Shown one piece after another: positions 41,892 to 54,696 of a DNA stretch of 64,000 nt. The notes under the pieces are model-generated. The model was not told the origin of the DNA. It saw only the letters and a list, made by a program, of their open reading frames with translations, and ran no database searches. The number at the start of each line of letters is the position of its first letter. Positions within the stretch are counted from its first letter, which is position 1. This DNA comes from Coprinopsis marcescibilis. Lineage: Eukaryota > Basidiomycota > Agaricomycetes > Agaricales > Psathyrellaceae. A program made the position numbers and the translations under genes. The stretch is from NCBI GenBank assembly GCA_004369085.1, contig ML210166.1, forward strand, positions 186,001 to 250,000, in the 5' to 3' direction.

Positions 41892-44132
41892 ATGGAGGAC
41901 GCAAAACTTATAGAGGAAGAGATACCAAGAGAGCTACTAATACTATATGCTACGGAAACAGGTACATCCCAGGATTGTGCAGATTACATCGCGCGACAGT
42001 GCAGAAGAATCGCGTTTCAATGTCGCGTTGTTAGCATGGATGTATATTCCTTGGTGAGCTAATCCTGTTTATCTCGGTGAGGTGGTTCTTGACAGATTTA
42101 GGATAGCCAGACCTTATTTCGGAAAACTTGGTCATTTTTGTTGTTTCCACCACAGGCTCTGGCGTCGAGCCACGGGCAATGACAGCACTCTGGAACAAGT
42201 TGCTGCGGTCTGATCTACCCAGCGACTTGTTTGAAGGACTCCCATTCAGTGTCTTTGGCCTGGGAGACACATCCTATGAGAAGTTCTGCTGGGCCGCTAA
42301 AAAGCTGTCTAGGAGAATGAAAACACTTGGGGCAACCGAAATATGTGGCAGGGGTGAAGGTGACGAGCAAGATCCCCTTGGGTGCGTATCCGAAGCCTGC
42401 TGATACTCTCACCTCCGTGGTACTCACATTCGCATCCTACATGAAGTGTCGACGGAGCGTTGGTTCCGTGGACAGAACGGTTACTTCAAACGCTATTAGA
42501 GCTAGCCCCCCTTCCTCAGCCAATTCAGCTGGAGGCACGACAAGAAATGCCGCCTCCTCGAGTTTCTTTACATGACTCCAACGTCACACAGGACGACCTA
42601 CGGAAAGCAAATGATCCACTGGAAGCCGACAAACGCTACTATGCAGCGACTGTTCAAGCAAACAGGCGAATTACCGCAGCGGACTGGTACCAAGACGTTC
42701 GGCATTTCGAATTCAAGTTCGAAGACGACATACAGTAAGCTTTAATCTTGATTTGGGAGGACCCACAAGCAGTGATACATGAATCGTCAGATACTCTCCA
42801 GGAGATGTTGCTGTGATCCATCCTGTCGCTTTAGATGCGGATGTTACAATCCTCTTAGATCGCTTGGGGTGGGTAGACGTAGCTGATAAACCCTTTAAGG
42901 TGGTCCGAGAAATGTCAGGTAATCTCGATTTTCAAACACTCCTGGATTTTGGACTGACGAGAACAATCCAGACCAGTCATTACCTGACTACCTACCCGAA
43001 ACTACTACGCTTCGGGCAATCTTCACTCGCTATCTGGACTTCAACGCTGTCCCTCGACGATCCTTCTTCCAGTATTTGTGGTACTTCACCCCAGACGAAG
43101 TAGAAAGAGAGAAATTGGATGAGTTTCTTGCTCCCGAAGGAACTGTGAGTACTTCTTTGTCCTCCGGTGGCTTATTCATTGATCGAGAGGAAGAACGAAC
43201 TTTACGATTATTGTCATAAAGTTCGGCGAACAATCCTGGAAATTCTGCACGATTTCCGACATGTGAAGATTCCCAAAGATTACATTTTTGACGTCTTCCC
43301 TCCGTTGAGAGCTCGTCATTTCTCGATCGCGAGTTCTGTTGCCGTAAGTTACCTTCACATACACATGCTTCGCACTGAAACGCTCCTCAGAAACACCCAC
43401 ATGAAGTAGACCTATGCATCGCCATAGTGAAATACCGTACCAAGCTCAAGGTCCCCCGGCGAGGCGTTTGCACATCGTATCTGTCTGCGCTAGTTCCAGG
43501 AGATCGTCTTCGAATTGGATTTTTGAAGGGCCTGATCAAGCTCCCGCCAGACGACAAGACGCCTGTAATATGCATTGGACCGGGAACTGGCATCGCACCC
43601 ATGCGAGCACTCATCGAAGATCGGGTAGAGCGAGGTGCTAATGGTAAGCCGCCATCAAAACACTTTCACAGTCATCATTCTCAAAGCCTATTCGGTGTTT
43701 GTAGCAAATACACTTTATTTTGGCTGCCGGTCTGCAGAAAAAGATCAACACTACGGTGACGAGTGGGAGAAGCTGAACGCAGAGCAAAAGCTTGTTTATC
43801 GGACAGCGTTCTCGAGGGACGGTCCCGAAGGTGTCAGACGAACCTATGTGCAGGATAGGATACTTGAAGATGCAGAAACTGTTTGGCGGCTGGCGGAAAG
43901 GGAGAGAGCGTGGGTTTACATCTCAGGGCAAGTCTATGAAACCCAACCGTGTTAGTGCAATCTGACTTATGAGCGTCGTTTTGACAGATCGTCCAACAAG
44001 ATGCCTATAGCAGTCAAAGAAGCTATTGCAAAAGCTGTAGAGACATATGGGGGACGAGCACAAGAGGAAGCGAAATTGTACGTTGAGAACATGGCGAAGG
44101 AAGGGAGGTTGATAGAGGAGTGCTGGAGCTAA
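41892..44132 (+). CDS. TAH18: NADPH-dependent diflavin oxidoreductase Tah18
   Basis: ATG 41892. A flavodoxin domain is first: LLILYATETGTSQDCADYIA (FMN phosphate loop), VVSTTGSG and SVFGLGDTSYEKF. An FAD domain follows (YYAATVQANRRIT, YSPGDVAVIHP, RARHFSIASSV), then the NADPH site (CIGPGTGIAPMRALIEDRV) and the C-terminal YISGSSNKMP and GRLIEECWS. Several short introns are needed. Near 42900 the frame is kept only with a GTGGTC donor, otherwise the reading shifts. Tah18 passes electrons from NADPH to Dre2 for cytosolic iron-sulfur protein assembly. It shares a short 255-bp promoter region with the divergent nuclease gene. Confidence 0.88.
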
Positions 44133-44170
44133 AAGTATTCGGAGGCATCTATATTCCTCATTCCCATTAA

Positions 44171-46347
44171 TTATACCTTCCACTTTCTTGGCGTAATCTC
44201 CACCTCCAATGGACCTTTCCACAGCACGAATCGATCCTTCATGCCATTGATATAAGCTTCCTGTCTTCGGTACAAGTCGTCGGGTGATGCTCCCCGATAC
44301 CCTTTGTAGCACATGTCGAATCGGTGCACGAGCAAGGCAACAACGAGACGTAGCTCGAGCAGGGCTATAGGTTTGCCGGCGCAGTTCGCGGGCCCATGAG
44401 AGAAAGGGATATACGCTTCTCGATTGGTAATGTAGACGGCATCTGCTTCTGAGAGCCAGCGTTCTGGGATGAACGAGTCGGGCGAAGGAGAGAAGTATCT
44501 TGGGTCCCGGTGTATGGCGTATGGAGGGATGTTGACTGCCGTGCCTTCCGGAATGAAGCTGCATATGCAATGAGTTTACGAGAATCAAGTAACTTCATCA
44601 CGAAACTCACATGTCGGTTCCATATAAGTGCTTTCCCCCACTCCCTGGTGCTGGTGATCTTTGGAGATGAGTAGAAACAGCAGGAACGAGGCGTAGTCCT
44701 TCGTTCCTAAGTCTATAGTAAGGCCAGTCGGGCAAGTCAGGGTGCAGACACTCACACTACTGCACCAAGGTACGGCAAGCGTAGAAGCTTGTCGATCTCG
44801 ATGTTTGGGATTTCGTCAAGTTCGCTTGGGAAGGCCTCGTCCAACTCGTCTCTCAGGCATTGGAAGATATCCTTGCGAGCAAGAAGGTAGCATATGATAG
44901 CGGATGACGCGGTAGCACTGGTATCAGCCCCGGCGAGCACTGTCAGTATGCTGTTCGAGACCACGAGGGTCATTTGGTCCTCTAGAGGGATGCCAGATGC
45001 TTTGGCGGGCACTTCGTACTGTTCTTTATACCTCAGCCCACAAGGGTTCTGTTAGGTCTCAAGCAGTCCACATACCAAATGGTAGAACAGATCGCCTCTG
45101 TTGGATTCCATCTTCATGCGCTGCAGTGACTGAAGACTTGACCACTGGGTTAACTCGCGCCGTCTGCGAGTCACCACAGGGAATATCTGGAATATCGGCC
45201 ACGCCCAGGGTATTTGTGAGTTGATAGCTGGCAACCTGGAACAGGAGTCTCAGTCCCATCTTAGGTAGGGGACAAGATTGAGATATCTTACCATACTCCA
45301 TCTTCCATACGTTTCCAAAGGCCGTCAACATCGTTGGTCTCCATGAGCTGGAATGACCCTCCAAAGCTGTTGCACAAATCAGCTGAAAACAGACACGACA
45401 CTCATTCCACCACATGAACACTAACGCAAGATCTCCCATGAAGTCAAACCTAATACGACCACAGACCATCAGCTCACAACTGTCCAATATATAATTGATC
45501 GCCGTACGCAAAGTAGCTTATCCATTTGGCGATGTCGACTGTGGTAGAGCCGCCGCCGCAAGTTTGATGGAGAAGCTCTGCAAGTCGTTCTCCCCGCATG
45601 GCCAAGATGGCTTGGTAATCCCTCACAGGGCCTGCGGAGAATGCATCGTTCCATGGCTTCCTGAGTTCGGCGTGGATCTCAACGTCGCGAGCCTCCACCA
45701 GCGAGTCCCACACCCGATCGACCAGTCCAAACCGTCGCCCGTCCCAGACTTGTCACTAAGTCAGTTGGAGGTACGAGGAGAAGAAGGTAACAACTAACGA
45801 GGACCACGCGGCATACCATGTTTGCCAAGGACAGGTGGAATGGCGTCCTTTTCTACAATGGATAACTCGTTCGGACCTATGGGAAAGCTGAGTAAACGTA
45901 TCAGAGGGACAAAGGATAACTTACCGACACGCACGATTGGGCCATATATATCATGCAGCTCCTTGAAGTATCGGTGAGAATGGCCTTTGTATGCGATCCA
46001 AGTTGTCCAAAGTTTGGTGACCTTGCACATAAGTGGACCCGGATGTTTTGCCAAGGGGTGGAAGGGTGCTATACGATAGACCACAGTTGAAAGCAGAAGA
46101 GTGGTGTAGAAAAGAGCGTATTCGACGAGTAGATAACGAAGCTCAAAGCCGGCCTCAGGTTGCAAGAAATAGCCCGACAGAGGGACGAGGGTCAGAACCA
46201 TGAATATAAGCGGCATATGGCGGGGCTCGGTATTCTTGAACCATTGGTGGGTAACCTGACCGAAATAAGGAAAATGTTTGAGCAATAATTCGGAACGCGA
46301 AATAGATAGACACTCACCAACCCTAATATAACCTGCGTCAATACCAT
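44171..46347 (-). CDS. Cytochrome P450, copy 1
   Basis: ATG 46347-46345. A 10-codon first exon (MVLTQVILGL) splices to VTHQWFKNTEPRHMPLIFMV, the start of a hydrophobic N-terminal anchor. HPLAKHPGPL is the proline-rich hinge, and YGPIVRVG and NELSIVEKDA follow. The I-helix is LAGADTSATAS. The haem loop is YIPFSHGPANCAGKPIA, with the Cys ligand, and the product ends EVEITPRKWKV. It resembles agaricomycete P450s annotated as high-nitrogen-upregulated; family assignment is by impression only. Microsomal monooxygenase, substrate unknown. Same strand and same first-exon layout as copy 2. Confidence 0.85.
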
Positions 46348-46697
46348 TGCTGAAGCAGGCACGTCCAGAAACTTTAAAGAGGTCCCCAGTCTATATACCC
46401 TCGGCAAGTGAAGCTAGTGAGAAGCGCAAGCTCAATGAGACCATATGCAGAGGGATCGCTCAGCTGGCGATCCTCTTTACCAATACCACCGGTGCATGAT
46501 TGAGCATATATTGCTCATTCTCTGATTGCTCACGTTGCAGATGAGGTGCAAAACCGCTCATCGAATAATACAAACATGCATGACATTGTAGAGGTGAACA
46601 TGGATGACAGTATCCTAATCTGAATGGAAAACGCGCTGATGGCAAGGCATTAGTAGTACTCTGTGAAGAATACAAGCGATCTCGAACTTACCAATAT
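46348..46697. other. Spacer between the two P450 genes
   Basis: 350 bp; promoter of copy 1 and 3' end of copy 2. TATATAGAC lies on the minus strand at about 46391-46399, 45-55 bp before ATG 46347. No gene seen. Confidence 0.4.
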
Positions 46698-48923
46698 CTA
46701 CGCCGCAGGTTTCGCTCTCCACCTCGGCTTCACCTCCACTTCCAGTGGGTCCTTCGAGAACACAAACCGATCCTTCAGCCCATCGAACCAAGCCTGCTGC
46801 CGCTTCAACAGCACCTCAGGGGAAGCACTTTCGAAGCCTTTGTAGCACATGTCGAACCGGTGAACGAGCATCGCAATGATAAAGCGCAGTTCAATCATGG
46901 CCATTGGCTTGCCAGCACAGTTCGAAGGGCCATGCGAGAATGGGATAAACGCTTCCTTATTCGTTGTGAACCTGCCTTCTGGGTCTGGGAGCCAGCGTTC
47001 CGGAATGAATGATTCGGGAGAGGGTGAGAAGTATCTCGGATCACGTTGAATCGAGTAGGCCGGAATGTTGACTGCTGTCCCTTCTGGTATGAAACTGGGT
47101 TGAAAAGCGATCTAAGTCACAGGAGGTGGTGGGTGTATCGAAAGGGGGACGTACATGCCGGTACCAATCAACAACCTTCCACCGCTGCCATCTTCCGGTG
47201 ATCTTTGTATATTGGAGGGAACGGCAGGGGCAAGTCGCAATCCTTCGTTTCTGTTTGGCAGGGTCAGGATAAGGGATAAGAGCGAGTGGGAAAGACACCT
47301 ACACTACACCAGTAAGGTAAGGCAGGCGACCGAGTATGTCCATCTCGATCCGAGGAGGACCATCGTCCGCTTCAGTCAGAGGGAAAGCTTCGTCCAATTC
47401 TGCTCGGAGGCGGGCAAATTTTTCCCTACAGCCGAGTAGGCAGCAAATGATAGCACTAGCTGTCGTCGACGTTGTATCTGATCCGGCGATAATGGTAAGC
47501 AGGCTGTTTGCGACGACTAGATCCATTTGACTTTCAAGGGGTACTCCCGAGGCTCGTGCTGGTGCTTCATACTAAGCGAAGGAATTATAAACGGAGAGAA
47601 AGGGAATAGGAGATATAGACTACACACGAGGTGGAAGAACAGATCCTTCTTCCTGGTGTCCATTTCGAGTCGGAGCTGTGCTTGAGTCCTAGCCCAGGAT
47701 GTGAAATCATTCCGTTTGGCGGCAATGACGGGGAGTGGTTTGATCATGACCCATGCCCATGGTATTTGGCCGACGATGTTGGGAAGACTAGGGAACAAAA
47801 TTACTCGAGAGTTGTTGCAAGTAGAAGGCACGTACATCACCCCTTCCTCCATCATTTGCCATATTCCGTCGATGTCTCCATCCCTCATCAGATTGAAGGA
47901 CCCTCCAAATCTGCATTCTGAAGGTAAGTACGATTTCAAGAGCAATACACTGTTGCTCACGCGAGGTCACCCATGAAATCAAACCTATTTGGCAAATGAG
48001 ATTGCGTCATAATCAATAAGTATATGAAATGGTAATGCGCGAAATGACGTACGCAAAACAACTAATCCATTTCGCAATATCAAGTGTACCATGACCATCA
48101 ACGCAAGCATCGTTCAAGAAGTTTACCAGCTGTTGCCCACGTTCTTCCAGGATAGGCTGATAATCCTTGATAGGACCCCCAGAGAACGCTTGATTCCACG
48201 GTTTCCTCAGTTTGTTATGTTCCTCCTGGTTTCGACAATCAATCAAAGAATCCCAATTTTGATTCTCCAACAGCCCAAATCGACGGCCATCCCAGACTGG
48301 TGGTACATGGGAGAACATAGAAATTAGATTACGAAGGCATAAAACAGAATCTGAGAAGGAAGCGTACTTGGACCACGAGGCATGCCTTGATTCCCAAGAA
48401 CAGGGGCTATGGCGTCCTTCTCGACGATAGAAAGCTCATTGGGACCTGTTTTTGAGGAGGTGTAGTTGGTGTCCGAAAGAAGGCCAAAGAAGAACGATGC
48501 GACACTTACCTACTCGAACAATAGGCCCGTAGCGCTGGTGGAGCTGTTGGTAGTATCTGTGCGTGTCACCCTTGAAGGCGATGTATGCACCCCAGAACTT
48601 GGTGATTTTGCAAATGAATGGGCCTGGGCGATCTGCGAGTGGGTGGAATGGGGAGATGCGGTAGAGGACCACTGAAAGTAGCAGTGTTGCGTAGTAGGTG
48701 GCGTATCCCTTTAAGATGTGTCCAAAGGACAGAGAAAATGCCCCTTGACCGAAGACCAAGCCCAAGATAGGTATCAGGGTTAGGACTAGGTAGATTGAGC
48801 GAGGCGAACGGGGTTCATATTGTTTGAACCAATAGTGTGTGGACTGGGAGCAGAGAGTGAAGTCGCGTTCAAGGAGCATTCTGTATGACTTACCAGTGCA
48901 AGTGGAATCTGTGGCGGGATCAT
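46698..48923 (-). CDS. Cytochrome P450, copy 2
   Basis: ATG 48923-48921. The first exon is also 10 codons (MIPPQIPLAL), joined to STHYWFKQYEPRSPRSIYLV. HPLADRPGPF is the hinge, followed by YGPIVRVG and WDGRRFGLLENQNWDSLID. The I-helix is IAGSDTTSTTAS. The haem region precedes NCAGKPMAMIELRFIIAML, and the product ends EVEVKPRWRAKPAA. It is an intact tandem paralogue of copy 1 with matching exon layout. Substrate unknown. Confidence 0.85.
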
Positions 48924-50825
48924 CGTGGAAAGAGGGCCGATCACTTGTTGCAAGGTTTGTAGAGGACAAAGATGGCAGCTTTAGCTTTATACTGAGGAGC
49001 ACTGATAAGGCTGTTCCCTTACATGCATCAGCAGTGGATCGAGAACGGCTGCCGGTGGCACTCCTTAGGACCTTCTTTTCGGGAAATCGTAATACTGCTG
49101 AGCTAGATAGCCTTCCAACGGATATGAATTCAATTGGGGCTGATCCAATCTTGAACTTGTGAGGTATCGCTCAAATAAACTTTGTCCTGTGAAATAGCTT
49201 GGTCACGGGGAGAGAGAGAGAGAGGAGGTGGGACGCTGTGGGACGCTAACATCAGAGATGTACGTCAGAGTTGTGATTGCTTGAACGGTCACATTTCTCA
49301 CCGACCCGAGGACTGCGATTCTTGGTGAGATGTTTTGAAGGACATATCTGACCACCGACGTTATTGGCAACAAGATGCTTCTGCCACCGCGACGGGTCCC
49401 ATGGGTTGTCGCTGTCTTCGCGGTGCTGTGTTGGAACTCAATTGAATGGCACCACGTTTCTGACACAGAATTAGATGTGAGAACATAGGCCTATACATGC
49501 TGAAAACAAGAGACTGGTTGGTTCTTGACCGTTCCAACGTGCGATCCGTAGATATTTTAGCAGCGGACCGCAAAGATCGACGCCGCGTACCCGAGCTGAC
49601 GTTCATCTGTGCTCTTCTGCCAGGTCAGACCATCGCGTTTTGGTATAGCAGCTGATAGTGGATGTTTCCGAGGACTGTTCAGCAACATTGCTTATGCACT
49701 TTCAAAAAATATCAGTGGGATTTATTGGAGTAAGTGAAGTCCAACTCCATTGGGAGCCCTTACAAAGTGAGACACTTCTTCCCTTCTTCTTGTGCCACAT
49801 TTGATTCGAAACGTCGACAGAGCCACCTATAAAGCCACCGGCAAGAGGGAGATGCTTGCCTACAAACCCGCGTAAGTAGTACGTACAGGTGAAGGACCGA
49901 GGCGGGACATATGCAAGGATACATAATCTCTTTTCGCTGAAGCCAAGACATATATGCAAGAGCATGATTCTGGTAAAAACAAGAAAGGCGGGACCGCAAT
50001 GATGTGCTCATTTTGGGCTAACCGAGAAAGGAGTACACGTTAATGTCCAATGAATGCTGCGGAAATGAACTGTGTGATTCAATAGTTTGGAAAGATGCGT
50101 GCAAGAACAAGATATACGAGGGCCATCCCGGCATGAAGCTCGAAGAAGAATTGACGAACGATCAACGAAGTTGTGCTTTCTGATGAACAACAATAGTATT
50201 CATCCAACCGAGCTTTCCGCAGGGTTGCGAGCACAATGACTCGGCGAGGCTAGAAGAGCACTATTGTGATAGATTATACGAAATGTCAAAACGCCAGGGT
50301 GTCCAGACCGGAAGAACAATATGACGGGTAAGGTTAAATGCTTGAATTATCGAGCGCGCGAGGATCCAGGTTTACTTAGGGGCTTTTTGTCCGCGTGTTT
50401 CCAACGCGATCGGTTGAATTTTGAATGGAAAGAGATGATGAATGAGCAGATCATAGAGTCAAGAAATAAGACATGCGAATGGATATATAACGAAATGCAA
50501 GAAATAACGTTATAGCAGGGCCAAGGGTACATAGAAAGACCTGGTCCAACCTAAATTTGCGGGCTTCGCTTGTGGCAGGCACCAGATCATTTTCCCACAG
50601 TCGCTACAACCACCTCCATTCCCTTTGTTGAACTCGACTCCCTCCTCACCGTCACCAACGCCCCATTGTCCTCTAGCTCGTCGTCGTGTACGTCGACGAC
50701 GGCTCAAAATCCCCAAAACTATCCCCCAAGTCCGTTCACTTTCTAGCTTCACTTGATATCTGACCGTTGACACGTCGTCGTTGTAGTTTTTGCCCATTTC
50801 GTCGTCTGGGACAACCATCGCATCT
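48924..50825. other. Gene-poor region, 1.9 kb
   Basis: Between the P450 pair and the kinase. A GA-repeat (GGGGAGAGAGAGAGAGAGG) lies at about 49207-49225. Minus-strand open frames at 49203-50011 have no recognisable domain. The last 300 bp or so form a pyrimidine-rich kinase leader. No supported gene. Confidence 0.45.
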
Positions 50826-53800
50826 ATGCCGCCAACCAGCCAGACTGGCAGCCTGCAGATACCGCAGGTAGAGCCAGATAGAGGATCGTCGAGGCAAACC
50901 GGTTACAGCTCTCCGAACCAGCCAGCTTCAGCCTCACCATACCGCCCAGCGTCTGTTGCGGTACATTCAGCAACGCCTTCAGGTGCTCATTCAGGGTCAA
51001 GTTCTTCTAGACGCCAACAGCGCGCATCGCATAGCGTCGTATCAGGATCATCAAATGCTCAAGACCAGTCCAACAGCCATTCCAAACACGATACATCGCC
51101 TTACCCAGATGTTTACGCACACCCAGCCGCTGTCGCTTACGCAGCGGCTCACCCACGCCGCACTATTCCTAAATTTGGACCGTACTTGCTGCTACAAACC
51201 CTTGGAGAAGGCGAGTTCGGGAAGGTGAAATTAGGTTTACATTGTCAATGGGGAGAAGAGGTTGCCGTCAAGCTCATTCGACGTGGAAACGTTGACAGTA
51301 CGGTTCGGATGTCGAAGGTTGAACGCGAAATTGAAGTCCTCAGAGTGCGTTAAGCCTATTCGGTCCACGAATGGTTACTTACTTTAGACTTAGACCCTCA
51401 AGCACCCCAACATCGTTCGCCTATATGACGTGATTGAAACCGATAAGTATATCGGCATCATCCTCGAATACGCTTCTGGAGGAGAACTCTTCGACCACAT
51501 TCTTGCACATCGCCATCTCCGTGAGCGAGATGCCGCCAAACTATTCTCCCAGCTCATCTCCGGAGTCTGGTACATTCATCAGAAGAAGATCGTTCACCGA
51601 GACCTCAAGCTCGAGAATCTGCTCCTCGACCGTCATCGCAATGTTATTATCACCGACTTTGGTTTTGCAAACCGTTTCGAACATCGATCCGACGATTTGA
51701 TGCAGACCTCCTGTGGAAGCCCCTGCTACGCTGCACCCGAATTGGTCATCAGTGAGGGGCTTTACGTTGGAAGCGCCGTCGACATTTGGAGTTGCGGTGT
51801 CATCCTGTACGCCATGTTAGCTGGTTATCTTCCTTTCGACGACGACCCAGCAAACCCCGATGGCGACAACATTAACTTGCTCTACCGATACATAATCAAC
51901 ACACCATTATCTTTCCCGGATTATGTGTCCACGGAAGCAAGAGATCTGCTCAGTATCATGCTGGTCCCGGATCCCAATCGGCGAGCCAATTTGGACAGCG
52001 TGATGCGGCATCCCTGGCTGGCGGCTTACCAGGGAACCACCCGTACTGACGGGATTCCTGCAGCTTTCGGAAAATCTGTAGCTGACCTTGAAAAGGCAGC
52101 ATTGGATCAACATCAGCTGAAACGACTTGCCTATCAGAGGCAAATGAAAGCCAGTGCGAATGTCAACAGCGCTGGCCAATCTTCCTCTCGTACGCAAAGC
52201 CACCGCCCCGAAAACGCCAGCGCTGCCCAGTCGTCCTCGACCAGAAGTCGGTCCGTCCAGCCCGAATATATTTACGACTCGTCGGTCGATCAATCGCTGT
52301 CCTCGCCTGTCGCTGGGTCGCATTCCGCTGTAAACACGACGCCCAAACAAAACGGAACAGCTCCCAAAACATTCGAAAGCCCGGCTTTGCTCGGTTTGGC
52401 CGATGATGATCCATTCGCACCTCCACCGAGTGCCAAAACCAACAGCGTGGTGGTCACGACGACAACCAGCACGACATCCGCGACATCCAAACAGCGAACA
52501 TCTGCCGAACTCGCTCGTCAAGCTGCAGCTGGTGGATTGTCACCTCCTGATGCCAAATCGTCCTCGTCGAAAGGCCATCGCTCCAGTACTAGCGGTGGCG
52601 GTTCATTCCGACACACAATCCAGGTCGAGTATGACGAACCGAAGAGCAACGGCCCCAAGCGAGACAGGAGCGGAAGTCAAGGACAGACTTCACAGCAACC
52701 GAGTACCCAGACCAACGGCGTTGCGTCTCCTATCCAGAATGGTCAGACACCAACGAAAGAAAGGCGACCGTCACAGGGCGGGGGCCCCAAACCTTTGCCG
52801 CCGTCCCCTTCCGTGCCTCCGCCCACTGCTCCATCATCTTACAGGGGACTGGTCTCTCCTACGACACCAAAGGGTCAGTCTGCAGCTGGCAAGGTTCCTG
52901 CAACTCCTCAATCAACGTTGGCCAACAACATTGGCAACCTTTTCCTGAACGAGACACCGAGTGCCAACGTTTCATCCCCAACGCAAACGTCGTCGTCTTC
53001 TTTTCAGCAGGGCTCCCACATAAAAGAGAAGGATAAGGACGCCATCAGCCAGTCCTCTACTTCGTCCAAGCGAGGCCACAAGAAGGGCAAATCGAGTATC
53101 GACAAGCTAGGCCTCGGGAAGATCTTTGGTAGTGGGAGCAACAACGCGGCCCCTCCTGTGCCACATTTTAACGGGAGCGAACACAACCTTCAGTCGCCCA
53201 GTATCGCATCCTCAGCGCGATCTCCCTCTGACGGTCAAGCCAGTGCATCATCTGTCGCTCTTACCGACAAGGAGTCGGCATCCAAGGAGAAGGATGGGAA
53301 GAAAAGTCGTCGAAACACGTTGACCGTGATGGTGGAGCCTTTCATTGGCACGATTAGAAACCGCAAAGCCCGCGGAGCCGCTACCCCGTCCACTGCCGAG
53401 CCTTCAGGGGCCAGCAAGCAGCCCGCACACCCTCCAGCGCTACCTAGCCACCCTCCCGTTCCTTCGTCTGCAGTCTCTACCTCCCCACCATCTGCACTCC
53501 CGACCGATACATCGTACAATGTTGGACATGATACGTCCATGGATGACGAAACTGGGATGAATGCGTCATCGAACAAGGCTCGCAAAGTGATGCAGTGGTT
53601 CAGGACGAAATCCAAGGGTCGCGAATCTGTCGGCATCTTGGGGCCCGAAGTCGAACCGGAAGGACCAACCGTTCCGCCTGTCGATGCGAAGTACAAGAGA
53701 GGTTATTCGGCTTCGAGCAGCACAGTTCACCAGGTCACTTCTCCTGGGAAAGAGCCTGTTGTATCACCGCAGGTCGTCGTTACACAGCCCAACAGCAACA

Positions 53801-54696
53801 GCCCGACCACTCCCAAGGCAAACAAGGTCGCTGCTCCTGGTCATCCTCAACGTTCTGCCAGTTCCGCGGCCGAATTCTCGACGCCCAGTTTCGTTGCTAG
53901 GTTCCGTAACTCTGTCACGATCGGTGGTGGAAGTGGGTCGAATACTTCGTCAAGACAGGCGACGAACCAACCTAACGGACAACTTCGTATTCACCATGGC
54001 GCTGTTGATCAGACTACGATTACGACTCGACCGCCACCTGAGGTTATGGCGCACGTCAAGACAGTGTTGGAAAGAATGGGCATTGAGGTACAGATTGAGA
54101 GTCAGTACAAGTTCAGGTGCATTCGGGTGAAGAAAAAGAAGGGTGCCATGACTACTTCTGGAGCGCCTGCCAATGGACCAGCCTCGCCTAGCCTTGCCGC
54201 AGTGCAAGTTTCTGGGAGCGCTGCTTCGAACGGGGTGAGTTTCTCTCTCGTTGTCTTATTTTAATGAATCACGTACTGAGATACTCTTTTAGGTTGACAA
54301 ACGCGGTCTTCCTTTGCCTTCGCCCTCTGCTTTCTCTGCGACTGGCGGGATGCTGCGAGGTTTGTTGATGAGACGACAATCTTCGCAAGTGTCCTCACAT
54401 TCCCAGCTCGCCTTTGACGACGAGACTGCCGTCATCGTCAGCGAGCCCCTCGTTATGTCGGAGATTGCATATGGTGACCCCAGTCAGGATGCAGGTGACG
54501 AAGTACGATTCTCTGTCGAGCTTACTCGCATCGACCGCTTGAACGACACCTTCTCCCTGGATATCCGACGACTCAAAGGAAATCTTCGCAGCTATAAGTA
54601 TCTCTATGATACCATTAGACAGTAAGTTTCAAGTTGCCTTTTCGAAAGGCTAGACCTGACAAGGCTCTCCCTAGGCGGGCTGATCTACAACGTTAG
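50826..54696 (+). CDS. CAMK-like Ser/Thr kinase with C-terminal KA1 domain (Kin4/Kin1 type), 1236 aa
   Basis: Exons 50826-51344, 51394-54234, 54293-54621 and 54675-54696. The kinase domain begins at about residue 117 with the Gly loop TLGEGEFGKVKLG. VAVKLIRRGN holds the ATP Lys, IVHRDLKLENLLL the catalytic loop, DFGFANRF the metal loop and CGSPCYAAPELV the activation and APE segment. About 650 residues of Ser/Pro/Thr-rich linker follow. The KA1 domain is at the C-terminus (GAVDQTTITTRPPPEVMAHV, VRFSVELTRIDRLND, RLKGNLRSYKYLYDTIRQ). KA1 domains bind acidic phospholipids and restrain the kinase. Such fungal kinases act in polarity, septation or the spindle-position checkpoint. A short terminal exon of 22 nt encodes the last residues. 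Confidence 0.88.

Noticed and set aside
42850..42960. Apparent frameshift in TAH18
   Set aside because: A GTGGTC donor at 42900 with the acceptor ending GACGAG restores the conserved frame, so it is a less usual intron, not a break.
46698..48923. P450 copy 2 as a pseudogene
   Set aside because: All exons join in frame and the I-helix and haem region are intact.
49203..50011. Several overlapping minus-strand frames between P450 copy 2 and the kinase
   Set aside because: None shows a family motif or consistent splicing; the stretch is better left unassigned.
51907..52521. 204-aa open frame on the minus strand inside the kinase gene
   Set aside because: It lies antisense to the kinase coding exon, has no domain, and is explained by codon composition of the Ser/Pro-rich linker.
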